A stretch of 64,000 nt of DNA from CAVZQN01 sp963837395 (GTDB lineage Bacteria > Acidobacteriota > HRBIN11 > JAKEFK01): NCBI GenBank assembly GCA_963837395.1, contig CAWINI010000003.1, positions 744,001-808,000 on the forward strand, written 5' to 3'. Below, piece after piece: positions 46,201 to 52,793 of the stretch (the first letter of the stretch is position 1; every line of letters begins with the position of its first letter). The notes beneath the pieces are model-generated. The model did no database searches, was not told where the DNA came from, and saw only the letters and a list, made by a program, of their open reading frames with translations. The position numbers were made by a program, and so were the translations under genes.

Positions 46201-48282
46201 GCCGGTTACGAATGGCGAGTTGCTTGTACCATCAATGACCCAACCGGTAAAGTCGCCGGTTTCAAAACCACCATTAGTGATGAATGAGTCAACACCATAG
46301 CCAGGCGCAGTGCAACCGGAATCCACTGTCAGAGCAAAGTCTTCAGTTGGATTCGCTCCTGGATCAACATCTCGTTGTTCTTCATTGTAGCCAGGACTGA
46401 CTGCATTCACATGGAATGTGAAGATAGTGCCTTCTGGCAGATCAACACTATATGTTCCATCGGCCGGATTTGTAAATATCGGGCTGCCCGGGAACGCATC
46501 AATATCAATTCGTGCATACAGCGGCCAGCCATGTCCGGAACCATCAGTTACCGTACCGGTAACTGTAGCAAGTGGAGCTTGATCAAGCTGGAAGTCCTGA
46601 GTAGTTGTATTGCCAGCAGTAATGTTTACCGTTACTGTTTCCGGCAAATATGTAAAGGCTGAGGCGGTAACATCGTAAGAGCCTTCACACAAATCCATTG
46701 AATAATTTCCGTTTGCATCAGTTGTTGTTGATTTATCAACTGCGCCGTCAGCATCAACATGAGCGCCCGCAATCGGTTGTGAAGTACCCGAATCTGTAAC
46801 TGTGCCAGATATCGTACCGAGGTCACATATTGGCGACTGAGTCACTGCTTCCAATGCATCAATGCGGCCTTCACCCCAAACGTTATTATCAGCTGCTGTG
46901 CCACCGCAGGATGTGTCATTCACATCGATCGCGATGCTATCAAGAATTGCGCGAGTTGCTGCAATGTCACGAACCAACGACGGTGCAGCTGACCACATTA
47001 GTGCGACAACGCCAGCAACATGAGGCGATGCCATAGAAGTTCCGCTAAACAGGGCATAACTGTTTGTTGGAACTGAACTGCGTACATTTACGCCAGGAGC
47101 TGCAATATTTGGCTTGATTTCTCCACCAAATGCACCCGGGCCTCTGCTAGAAAAACCGGCAATAATATTATTAATGTCGTACGCAGCCGCGGCATATGAA
47201 TTTATGTAGTCACCGGGTGAGCCTACCGTATTGCAACCAGGACCGCTGTTCCCGGCCGAAAATTGCGGGAATATTCCACTCGCTTCCCAGGCATCCACTA
47301 CCGGTTGATAAAATGGATCGCCAGGACCGCCGCCCCAGGAATTGTTTACAATGTGCGGCCGCTTGCTTGAATCAGGATTATTACCATTCAAATCGGTTGG
47401 AGCCAAAATGAACTGGCCGCAAGTGTTTAGTGCAAAATCGGAGCATGAATTCGTTTCACACCCTTTGCAACCCATGAATTGTGCATGTGGAGCTACGCCA
47501 ATTTGATTTGTTCCGGGATCTCCATCATCACCAACCATCGTTCCCATGGTGTGGCTTCCATGACCGACGTTGTCGCATGGTGCGCCGCCACAAATATTGG
47601 AAGGATCAAACCAGTTGTAGTTATGATCAAAATTTCCGCCGCCAAGATTGCCGCGATATTTTGCAACTAAAGCTGAGTGATTAAACTGGAACCCTGTATC
47701 AACGTTAGCTACTACAATACCTTCACCGCGATCATTAAAAGTACTCCAAACTTGCGGTGCTTGAATGTTGTCAATGTTCCATTCAGTGGTACCAGGAGTT
47801 GATTCTTGAATACCAGGAAGTGGTTTCGGTAATTGATAAACACGATCAGCAACAATTTTGTCAACATCCGGTCGTGCTGCAATTTCTTTCAATAATACGG
47901 ATCCCGCATCTCTGACTTGAATTGTGTTTGCAATCCAGAAAGGAAAATACTTTACGCCAGTGGTAGCGAGAAATGCGCGAAGTCCTGCCTGACTCTGATC
48001 CGCTACAGACCTTAAAGTTTGATAAACAAAATCACCGCGTTCTCTATCCTTCTTAATATTGAAGGCAGAACTTAGTTCTGCTTTTTCTTTCAACATAACC
48101 CAGAAGGTTGTTTTACCTTTGGATGATATTTCATCGAGAACTTGTTGCTCTATTTTTTGTGAGAGCTCTTTTGATAAGCCTTGATGACTGGCTTGAGTTG
48201 CGTCTGTTGTTTGGACTTGGAATCCCCAAACTCCAAACAAAAAGACGAAGAAAACAAAAAGAGTCAGGAACCGCTTACGCAT
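40246..48282 (-). CDS. Giant exported S8 protease with three kelch-containing repeats
   Basis: A 2678-residue paralogue of the neighbouring subtilase. Signal peptide about 1-28, prodomain, then the protease with D195, H241, N345 and S416 all present. Next come carboxypeptidase-regulatory-like domains (about 490-640) and a jelly-roll, MAM-like domain (about 650-810; FITNGGFETGDFTGW, WVDDVSAGPC). Three repeats of about 565 residues follow (from about 912, 1477 and 2040). Each has an anchor-like strand (DTQQLTITNDG), a galactose-oxidase/kelch propeller (IYVANGA, FFIYDIATDSW, FVEGAAMGALDGK), a PW-SENP beta domain and, except in the third, another regulatory-like domain. The protein ends in the shared CTYSNDFND module. 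CCAGGAGGGG precedes the start. Likely a cell-surface or secreted protease; substrate unknown. Confidence 0.92.
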   Translation of the reverse strand: MRKRFLTLFVFFVFLFGVWGFQVQTTDATQASHQGLSKELSQKIEQQVLDEISSKGKTTFWVMLKEKAELSSAFNIKKDRERGDFVYQTLRSVADQSQAGLRAFLATTGVKYFPFWIANTIQVRDAGSVLLKEIAARPDVDKIVADRVYQLPKPLPGIQESTPGTTEWNIDNIQAPQVWSTFNDRGEGIVVANVDTGFQFNHSALVAKYRGNLGGGNFDHNYNWFDPSNICGGAPCDNVGHGSHTMGTMVGDDGDPGTNQIGVAPHAQFMGCKGCETNSCSDFALNTCGQFILAPTDLNGNNPDSSKRPHIVNNSWGGGPGDPFYQPVVDAWEASGIFPQFSAGNSGPGCNTVGSPGDYINSYAAAAYDINNIIAGFSSRGPGAFGGEIKPNIAAPGVNVRSSVPTNSYALFSGTSMASPHVAGVVALMWSAAPSLVRDIAATRAILDSIAIDVNDTSCGGTAADNNVWGEGRIDALEAVTQSPICDLGTISGTVTDSGTSQPIAGAHVDADGAVDKSTTTDANGNYSMDLCEGSYDVTASAFTYLPETVTVNITAGNTTTQDFQLDQAPLATVTGTVTDGSGHGWPLYARIDIDAFPGSPIFTNPADGTYSVDLPEGTIFTFHVNAVSPGYNEEQRDVDPGANPTEDFALTVDSGCTAPGYGVDSFITNGGFETGDFTGWVIDGTSNSPFVTGAEHHSGAFSAQAGDATGPEPFGDSSFYQQITVPGGGGGLTFWTKKFTTDSISFDWQDAYITDTSGNILQTIFHVCETSGWTHWSVDLAPYAGQTIRLKFLVHQDAFGDDTAMWVDDVSAGPCDPIPGGLLVGNVYDSNTGQGLNGATVTSDENPSDHANTVATPNDSNVDDGFYTLFSTLTGSHDFTASKNQYGSDTENVDVQADDVVVQNFELGTGHLVASPSELEDIVDLGDTDTQQLTITNDGNADGTFEIQEGNGLVSFKIKGPNLPKAKAHKVDRKVKAKSGPTSVMAMKSAPESKLKGLFPSKGPKRPNGGGWTPGSPIPFGIIRYGHAQCDETPDSFYIISGVDVNFGLSSAVARYDADTDTWTSLASYPNASEAPSAVCFQGRIYVANGAGTSNDFFIYDIATDSWLAGATLPRFVEGAAMGALDGKVYMIGGDDDFFPGDGISNEVDIYDIATDTWTGTGSPMPDGVSNAGSAQAGPFVYVAGGWDVNSPASNSNFTQRYDMSSDTWEVGPSFDVAVSDHALSATDTALYVMGGDANGNGFFEATDTAQRLDVSGWPGGAWADLGTPLPSARSANTAGFCTTAVTGGEVWTDGGFFNFNPPISDNLYHNTGEGCAGGGIDVPWISENPATATVPAGGGSVVVDVTYDAGQVNQPGDYFAHLTIKTDTPYPAQKVNVTMHVPLPANFGTLNGTVTGLQQCDAPGGPIEGATVFIDGQNEDFTLTTDANGFYTWALDAANSPVTITVSADGYNGESQSGVIITPQQTTTTDFELRLDAACLSVNPTELEDIVPFGGQDTQQFTITNDGASDANFELTEGNGLSFKFRHPKLPKAQANKHNAKAKTGPTSIMSMKDAPKEKLKALFPDKGPNGSGWTSTSNMPNPVIRFAHAQCDDTPESFYVISGVDSGFGLANSMQRYDADTDTWTSLASYPNPAEAPTAVCFEGRIYVANGAFTSNDFFIYDIATDSWLQGAALPRFVEGAAMGALDGKIYLIGGDDDFQPADGISNEVDIYDIATDSWTGTGTPMPEGVSNAGMVQSGQFVYVVGGWNSSSPGVNSTMTQRYDMSGDTWEVGPTFDLGNADFALAASDTALYQAGGDAFGGGFFDPSNAAQRLDVSGWPSGAWADLGDPLPEARLANNAGFCTTAVTGGEVWSAGGLNSSFIVDGKNQYHTTGEGCAGAADVPWLSENPFEGTIPADGGQAVIDVNYDAAQVLQPGDFFAHINVKGNAPGATPKVNVTMHVPVPPNFGLLDGTVTGLGQCDAAGGPISGATVFIDGPNADYTLETDASGHYQWYFDAANSPVDVTVSAPGYIGMTQTGVVMNAGQTTTVDFSLRLDAPCLSVDPTSIDQTVPLGGQVTQQITISNTGAGDADYKIRESGGAALKLPNLPKAKTHKVDPKVLAKSGPTSVMSMRNAPKSKLNGLFPGNTPTGGGWIPGSPIPFGIIRYGHAQCDETPESFYIISGVDSGFGLSSAVARYDADTDTWTSLASYPNPAEAPSAVCFEGRIYVANGAFTSNEFFIYDIATDTWLTGAALPRFVEGAAMGALDGKVYMIGGDDDFSPPTSNEVNIYDIATDTSTGTGTAMPDGVSQGGSAQAGTFVYIAGGWGASAPGANSTFTQRYDMSSDTWEVEPTFDLAVADVALSATDTALYSMGGDQNGNGFFEATDAVQRLDLSSWPGGSWADLGDPLPSPRQANTAGFCTTAFTGGEVWTDGGFFNFNTPLSDNLYRNTGEGCASGGGDVPWLSENPSEGTVPAGGSVVVDVTLDASQVAAEGDYFAQLKISGNAPGASPTVDVAMHVIDNCTYSNDFNDATREWIEEKPAVTQPGDGFLHFDPVKRKAVGVADSSFAGASSGTFTYVIQFTGGIFSRNWIYTHRIDKKNQMEVLFREGSDRVVVKQRGPGGIIKKAKAIFTLDPNTIYTVAIVYNGTTYDVTINGTAVITGFSPAGALPSANIGAAAKNDSMLVDNVCVQ
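40770..45545 (-). repeat. Three tandem 1.4-1.7-kb repeats within the giant subtilase gene
   Basis: Units run about 45545-43850, 43850-42160 and 42160-40770 (the last lacks its final domain). Long stretches are nearly identical in protein and DNA, for example those encoding GRIYVANGA and RFVEGAAMGALDGK. Confidence 0.85.
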
Positions 48283-48588
48283 AAACCCCTCCTGGGCTGA
48301 CTGGTAAGTTGGTGAATAGTTGAAACGAAGTGATCGTTTTCGAAAAAAGGGTTAGAGACTATAATTACGTCACTGTTAGTAACGTAGCTACCTGAGATGT
48401 CCAGCATCAACTTCTTCCCCTCCTACAGGGAAATAGTGTTCAACGTTGACGGCAGACAAATCTGCTTTAACGCTGGAATAGGTTGCTTTATGAAACTGTT
48501 AACAGCACCTCACGCAAATCCAAGGCACCTGATTGACTGACCTAGCAGAGACTGAATTGAAAAATTCGATCCCTTTATTTACTTACCC
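48283..48588 (-). promoter_or_regulatory. Long 5' leader of the giant subtilase gene
   Basis: About 300 nt separate the predicted transcription start from the ATG. The minus strand can form a hairpin from TACGTTAC/GTGACGTA (near 48365-48390) and another from AAACGA/TCGTTT (near 48322-48342). I match it to no known riboswitch. A 48-codon frame with a GGAGGGG site begins near 48406 and ends 12 bases inside the protease gene; its coding status is doubtful. Confidence 0.4.
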
Positions 48589-48594
48589 GTGAAA

Positions 48595-48624
48595 CTTTTA
48601 ACACAGGAACTTTTTGATTGTCAA
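48595..48624 (-). promoter_or_regulatory. Promoter of the giant subtilase gene
   Basis: TTGACA (48619-48624), 18-bp spacer, TAAAAG (48595-48600) on the minus strand. It matches the promoter of the smaller paralogue in -35, spacer length, CAAAAAG and -10 flank. Confidence 0.65.
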
Positions 48625-48843
48625 TATCCCTGGACACACATCGGCACTTGAGTATTACCTGAGTCTATTGAATGTGTGTTCTAACAGAATAGTAGATAAC
48701 AATCCCGAGTCCATATATCGCAACTGGATTTTGAATCAGAAGCGAATGATAAGTAAATATCACAGGAATTTTACGGAGTCAACAACCTTTTGAAAATTTT
48801 TTTGAAAATTCCAAATTAAAAAAACTTCAACCACCCCACACAT

Positions 48844-48867
48844 CCCCCTCCTTATCTAAGGAGGGGG
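48844..48867. repeat. CCCCCTCCTTA palindrome
   Basis: CCCCCTCCTTA and TAAGGAGGGGG form a perfect 11-bp stem around TC. A related hairpin is at 52421-52437. The rest of the 48625-48840 spacer is AT-rich and shows nothing I recognise. Confidence 0.65.
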
Positions 48868-48897
48868 AATCTGGACAAGAGTAGTCCATAAAAGAAA

Positions 48898-48927
48898 AAT
48901 GGGCACCCGCCACGGCGGATGCCCATT
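48898..48927 (-). terminator. Terminator of the tonB-exb operon
   Basis: AATGGGCA/TGCCCATT arms with an inner CCGCC/GGCGG-like pairing are followed on the minus strand by TTTTTCTTTT, 19 bp after the last exbD stop codon. Confidence 0.85.
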
Positions 48928-48945
48928 ACAAAAAGGCAGTGTTGA

Positions 48946-49368
48946 TTAGCTAGGAATGGTAACTTTCTCGGTGATAATTCCGATCTTATCAGCGCCGGCA
49001 GTTCGGATAATATCCATGGTTGTCATTACGTTTCCATAGGGGAGTTCATCGTCAGCTGAATAGAATACGGTTTTATCGTTGCGATTCTTAAGGATATCCG
49101 TCAATCTCAAAGGCAATTGTTGGATGTCCACCTGTTCGCGGTTCAAATACACTTTTCCTGGTTCGATTTGAGTAACGATCAGTTGCATTTTGGACTGCAC
49201 TTCAGAAGCGAGGGCCGTTTTCTTAGGAGGCACATTCACGTCATAGCCCAATTGAAGCAACGGAGTGAGCACCATAAAGATAATCAGCAAAACAAGAACC
49301 ACATCGACAAGTGGAGTTACATTAATATCAGCATTGAGATGGCCTTTTTTGCTAGAAGTCATTGCCAT
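48946..49368 (-). CDS. exbD: ExbD/TolR-type proton-channel subunit, second copy
   Basis: A 140-residue protein with one N-terminal membrane segment. The conserved DINVTPLVDVVLVLLIIFMV carries the aspartate that conducts protons in the ExbB-ExbD complex. The periplasmic part (about 45-140) includes KVYLNREQVDIQQLPLRL and the late TAGADKIGIITEKVTIP. It follows a first exbD gene by 15 bp at the end of the operon. Two unlike ExbD subunits may form a mixed complex or serve different partners. The AGGTGTTTTTATG context gives a moderate ribosome-binding site. Confidence 0.92.
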   Translation of the reverse strand: MAMTSSKKGHLNADINVTPLVDVVLVLLIIFMVLTPLLQLGYDVNVPPKKTALASEVQSKMQLIVTQIEPGKVYLNREQVDIQQLPLRLTDILKNRNDKTVFYSADDELPYGNVMTTMDIIRTAGADKIGIITEKVTIPS

Positions 49369-49383
49369 AAAAACACCTCGACT

Positions 49384-49809
49384 CTAACTGGACTTATTTT
49401 CTTCAACTTTCTCGGTGATAAGACCAACATTTTCGAAACCTGCTTCATTAATCATGTCCATCACCTTTTTGATGTCTTTATACATCAGTCGTGCATCGCC
49501 TTTGATCAGAATTTCACGACTTGGATTACGATCGTGCATTTCTTTTAACTGCGATACAAGCTCGGTTTTTGGTACCCAATTTTGTTCAATATAAATGGTG
49601 GAATCCGATTTCACCGAAATAATTACCTGATTTTCGCTATCCGGTTTTTTATCCGGATTTTTTGTAATCGGTAATTCAACGGGCATACCTTTTTGCAGCA
49701 TCGGAGTAACCACCATGAAGATGATTAGAAGGACGAGAACAACGTCAACAAGTGGCGTTACGTTAATGTCCGATCGGACATCTTCAGCTTCAGCTGACCC
49801 TGTTTGCAT
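49384..49809 (-). CDS. exbD: ExbD/TolR-type proton-channel subunit, first copy
   Basis: About 141 residues from the ATG at 49809, chosen because GGAGG lies six bases upstream; an in-frame start at 49842 would sit inside exbB. The membrane helix SDINVTPLVDVVLVLLIIFM includes the essential aspartate. The periplasmic domain includes ISVKSDSTIYIEQNWV and ILIKGDARLMYKDIKKVMDM. It overlaps the end of exbB by 20 bp, which implies coupled synthesis in a fixed ratio. It powers the TonB protein encoded upstream, with ExbB. Confidence 0.93.
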   Translation of the reverse strand: MQTGSAEAEDVRSDINVTPLVDVVLVLLIIFMVVTPMLQKGMPVELPITKNPDKKPDSENQVIISVKSDSTIYIEQNWVPKTELVSQLKEMHDRNPSREILIKGDARLMYKDIKKVMDMINEAGFENVGLITEKVEENKSS

Positions 49810-50485
49810 GTGTACCTCCGCGTTGTTTGATGAAGAAGTCAATCAATTCATTCGCGGAATTGGACATTTCAATGTTAAAACGTTCGATGCGGTTGGTGAA
49901 GTAGTTAAATGCCCATACTGCAGGAATTGCCACTAACAAACCGAATGCTGTTGTATAGAGGGCTTCTGCAATACCAGCGGATACTGTACCAAGACCGCCG
50001 CCACCAGCAACAGCCATCGTTTCGAAAGCGTGAATAATTCCAAAAACGGTTCCGAACAATCCTACAAACGGAGCAGTTGAACCGATAGTTGCAAGCGCAC
50101 CGATTCCGCGTTTTAGTTCAGCACCGGTCATCGCTGTAGCACGTTCAATTGCACGTTTTGCTGCATCAATGGTATCAAATCCTGCTTGTGTGCCAGGATT
50201 TTCGGTATCATATGTAAATTCATATAAACCGGCGGAAACTACTTTTGCCAGATGGCTTTTCTTATACGTTTTCGAAAGTTGAATGACTTCTTTCAACTTG
50301 TTTTGCTTCAATAATTGAGTTGCTTGAGTAGCAAACTTCAAAGATTGTTTTTTGGCGGCATTGTAAGTTAGCCACCGCTCAATCATTAAGCCAAGCGAAT
50401 ATATCGACATAAGGGCTAACAAGGTGACGACAACTTTGCCCATGGTACCCATCGCCTGGAACATGCCTACCAATCCGAATTCCAT
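49790..50485 (-). CDS. exbB: ExbB/TolQ/MotA proton-channel family protein
   Basis: A 231-residue inner-membrane protein with three membrane segments (about 15-35, 130-160, 170-200). The conserved core reads RGIGALATIGSTAPFVGLFGTVFGIIHAFETMA followed by GISEAL-like AGIAEALYTTAFGLLVAIPAVWAFNYF. It forms the pentameric channel that uses proton flow with ExbD. Its position directly after tonB and before two exbD genes shows it energises outer-membrane transport. An AGGAGG site precedes the start. Confidence 0.94.
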   Translation of the reverse strand: MEFGLVGMFQAMGTMGKVVVTLLALMSIYSLGLMIERWLTYNAAKKQSLKFATQATQLLKQNKLKEVIQLSKTYKKSHLAKVVSAGLYEFTYDTENPGTQAGFDTIDAAKRAIERATAMTGAELKRGIGALATIGSTAPFVGLFGTVFGIIHAFETMAVAGGGGLGTVSAGIAEALYTTAFGLLVAIPAVWAFNYFTNRIERFNIEMSNSANELIDFFIKQRGGTHANRVS

Positions 50486-50508
50486 AATACATTCCTCCTA
50501 ATCAACCA

Positions 50509-51261
50509 TTAGCGTAACGTAAATTTTACAGTCACTGTAAAGTATACTTTGACGGGACGGTTGTTCAATAAAGCGGGCTTATATCTCCACTGTCTTACTG
50601 CATTTACAGCTGCTTGATCAAGGATCGGATGTAATGCACGTAAAACTTTTACACCTTCCACCGTCCCTTCCTTGGTAATTACTGCTTCTAAAATAACCAC
50701 ACCCTGAATTCTTGCTTTACGCGCGATTTCAGGATATTGCGGTTCTACTTTTTTAATCAGCTCCGGCTGTTTTACTTCCGCAGTAATACGCATCGGTGTT
50801 TCATCACCTAAACCTCCAGGAACTCCACCGATGACTCCGCCCGGAACTCCTCCCAAAACTCCACCCGCAACTCCACCTTCTACACCACCTTCCACTCCGC
50901 CTTCTACACCAGTGTCTTCGGGTCCCTGGTCAGGTTCATCCGGCGTAGGAAGTTGTTCAGGAACTTCGGTTGGTTGAAAATCTTCTTGCGGCACTTCAGG
51001 TTTGGGTTCTACTTTCTTTACTTCCGGTGCTTTCTTTTTTGGAGCAGCCGGAGGTGGTGGGGGTGGTGGTGGCGGGGCCGATAATAAGGTTACTGGAATG
51101 GGAGGAGCTTGTACTGCCTCCACAAACCAGTAAGAGGCCCCAATCAAAATAGCAATCACAATAACATGTAACACCATGGCCACAGTCATGGTGTACTTCT
51201 TATTCTTACCTTCCTTTGAACCTCTAGATTCAATTAATGTGTCGTCCCACATAACGCTCAA
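50509..51261 (-). CDS. tonB: TonB-family energy transducer with GGV repeat spacer
   Basis: A 250-residue TonB. A cytoplasmic tail of about 25 residues leads into one membrane anchor (TMTVAMVLHVIVIAILIGASYWFV). The periplasmic spacer contains nine consecutive prolines, then KP/EP repeats, and then an unusual run of GGV-x units (about 123-153). The TonB C-terminal domain (about 165-250) has KKVEPQYPEIARKARIQGVVILEAVI and AVRQWRYKPALLN. It couples the inner-membrane proton gradient to outer-membrane receptors. It lies six bases after the TPR lipoprotein gene and 23 before exbB in one operon. Confidence 0.93.
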   Translation of the reverse strand: MSVMWDDTLIESRGSKEGKNKKYTMTVAMVLHVIVIAILIGASYWFVEAVQAPPIPVTLLSAPPPPPPPPPAAPKKKAPEVKKVEPKPEVPQEDFQPTEVPEQLPTPDEPDQGPEDTGVEGGVEGGVEGGVAGGVLGGVPGGVIGGVPGGLGDETPMRITAEVKQPELIKKVEPQYPEIARKARIQGVVILEAVITKEGTVEGVKVLRALHPILDQAAVNAVRQWRYKPALLNNRPVKVYFTVTVKFTLR

Positions 51262-51266
51262 TCCTC

Positions 51267-52103
51267 CTAGGACGGAGTTTGCTTACGAAGCTCTACAGCT
51301 TTATCCTGCAACTCTTTTGCCTTTTGCAAATATCCGTTGTATTCATCAATCTTGTCATCCGGAACTGGAAATAGATTTGGATCCGGAGAAATCAATTTCG
51401 CTTTTTCGCGATACAACAAGTTCATATATAAATAAGCATCGGCATATTTTGGATTTATCTTAACAGCACGATCCAAAGCATCCATTCCAGTATTAATTAG
51501 TTTTTCCCTTTCTTCCGGAGTAACATCTGCAAACTTATATGCTTTCTCCCAGCAAATAACGCCGATTACATAGTATGCTTCAGCATTGTTCGGCTCAACT
51601 TCAGTCCGCCGTTTGTACCACTTTAATGCTTCATCAAACTTGCCTGATTTCGCATAGATGAATGCTAATTTCTGCATTGTTGCAGTATCACTCGGATGTT
51701 TTTTCAAGAAATCTTCGAAGTAAGCGATTGCATCATCGGTCCTTTCAGCATTTAAATACATTGTAATCAAATACTCATTGACCTTCGGATCGTCCGGATG
51801 CTTTTGCAAATAAGCTTTGAATTCTTTGATAGCCTGATCAGCGTATTCAACATCTTTTGGATGTGTTGAACCTGGCTGATAGAGGGCCATATAACTCAGC
51901 CCCAGATTTAAGTGCACTAAATCAAAATCGGAATCATGTTTGAGTGCCAATTTATAGTGCTTAATTGCTTCATCATATTTCTTACCTTTGTAATATTCGT
52001 TGCCTTTCTTGATTTCCATCTTTGCCTTAATCTGGCCACAGGAGACAAATGTCAGCGCGGAAAAAAGGACAATCAACACCGGTATGAAGTGAATTCGCTT
52101 CAT
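51267..52103 (-). CDS. Exported TPR protein, probable lipoprotein, first gene of the tonB operon
   Basis: A 278-residue protein with a signal sequence ending LTFVSCGQ, a plausible though imperfect lipobox (C22). At least five TPR units follow (YYKGKKYDEAIKHYKLALKH at about 38-57, then KFDEALKWYKRRTEVEPNNAEAYYVIG). The lysine- and proline-containing tail ends in VELRKQTPS. TPR proteins at the head of tonB-exb operons occur in several phyla and may scaffold the complex; the role here is inferred. AAGGAG lies just before the start, and a good promoter lies about 155 bp upstream. Confidence 0.88.
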   Translation of the reverse strand: MKRIHFIPVLIVLFSALTFVSCGQIKAKMEIKKGNEYYKGKKYDEAIKHYKLALKHDSDFDLVHLNLGLSYMALYQPGSTHPKDVEYADQAIKEFKAYLQKHPDDPKVNEYLITMYLNAERTDDAIAYFEDFLKKHPSDTATMQKLAFIYAKSGKFDEALKWYKRRTEVEPNNAEAYYVIGVICWEKAYKFADVTPEEREKLINTGMDALDRAVKINPKYADAYLYMNLLYREKAKLISPDPNLFPVPDDKIDEYNGYLQKAKELQDKAVELRKQTPS

Positions 52104-52259
52104 AGATTACTCCTTACTTTGGAAGGCAGCGGTTTTCTGCCGCTCTGTCGGAGTGTGATGACGGGAAAAAACCAGTCGACAGCAACGGCAACTGTAGCTC
52201 CTACATTTAGAGATTCTGACCCAATACTACGGCAAGGGCTTTTAGAACGCCGTATCATA

Positions 52260-52287
52260 TTTATACTCGAGCAACATGAATTGTCAA
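52260..52287 (-). promoter_or_regulatory. Promoter of the TPR-tonB-exb operon
   Basis: TTGACA (52282-52287), 16-bp spacer, TATAAA (52260-52265) on the minus strand. The leader of about 150 nt (52104-52253) holds a small AGCGG/CCGCT hairpin shortly before the Shine-Dalgarno site and otherwise shows nothing I recognise. Confidence 0.7.
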
Positions 52288-52380
52288 TACGTGCAACTGC
52301 CAGATGAAGGAATTCTTCTTTACGCACAATTATTTGGACACTTAAGTTAGTTAAAAGTTCCAAGCACTAACCGAAACATT

Positions 52381-52506
52381 TAATCATGGAATCCACGAAA
52401 TACGCGGAACATTAAGTTCTCCCCCTTATGAAGGGGGGGATGAAAGAGGGGAGTTGGAATGTTCAATTAATAATTTCAGTGCCTTCTGTGCTTCCGTGAT
52501 TAAAAA
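52381..52506. repeat. Composite repeat block between divergent operons
   Basis: AATCATGGAATCCACGAAATA at the left and an inverted GCTTCCGTGATT word at the right frame a CCCCCTT-ATG-AAGGGGG hairpin (52421-52437). It combines the TCACGGAA word family with the CCCCCTCCTTA hairpin family. Confidence 0.55.
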
Positions 52507-52544
52507 TAAGGAAACTTGTCATCCGCGGCCCTGAAAGCGAATTT

Positions 52545-52793
52545 ATGAATATGGGAGTTCGAGGATTATTGCATCTTGGCGGCGGGAACGCGATTCCGGC
52601 AGCAAGAATTGTATGTATGATTTACCCCAACTCTGCGCCGATTCGACGATTAAAAAATGAAGCCCGAGCTCGAGGGCGATTAATTGATGCTACCGAGGGG
52701 AAACAAACCCGGACTGTGATTATCACTGATAGCGGGCATGTAATTCTTTCATCGATGACACTGGTTACATTGTCATCCAGACTTCAAGGGTGA
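52545..52793 (+). CDS. RemA-like protein (DUF370)
   Basis: An 82-residue protein covering the entire DUF370/RemA family (PF04025). The family pattern is obvious: GGGNAIPAARIVCMIYPNSAP, RRLKNEARARGRLIDATEGK, and RTVIITDSGHVILSSM. Bacillus RemA is a DNA-binding activator of matrix and osmoprotection genes that assembles into rings; regulation of similar targets here is inference. Two ATGs are possible (52545 and 52551). Its 3' end overlaps the convergent DUF4416 gene by 10 bp. It is the only plus-strand gene between 32.7 kb and the right end. Confidence 0.9.
   Translation: MNMGVRGLLHLGGGNAIPAARIVCMIYPNSAPIRRLKNEARARGRLIDATEGKQTRTVIITDSGHVILSSMTLVTLSSRLQG

Noticed and set aside
48250..48406. 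A 48-codon frame with a GGAGGGG site ending inside the giant subtilase gene
   Set aside because: It is short, has no recognisable sequence and could be chance; noted under the leader only.
48480..48545. CACGCAAATCC near GGCACC on the plus strand, reminiscent of a cyclic di-GMP (GEMM) riboswitch
   Set aside because: The core tetraloop and receptor are absent, and the strand is opposite to the downstream gene.
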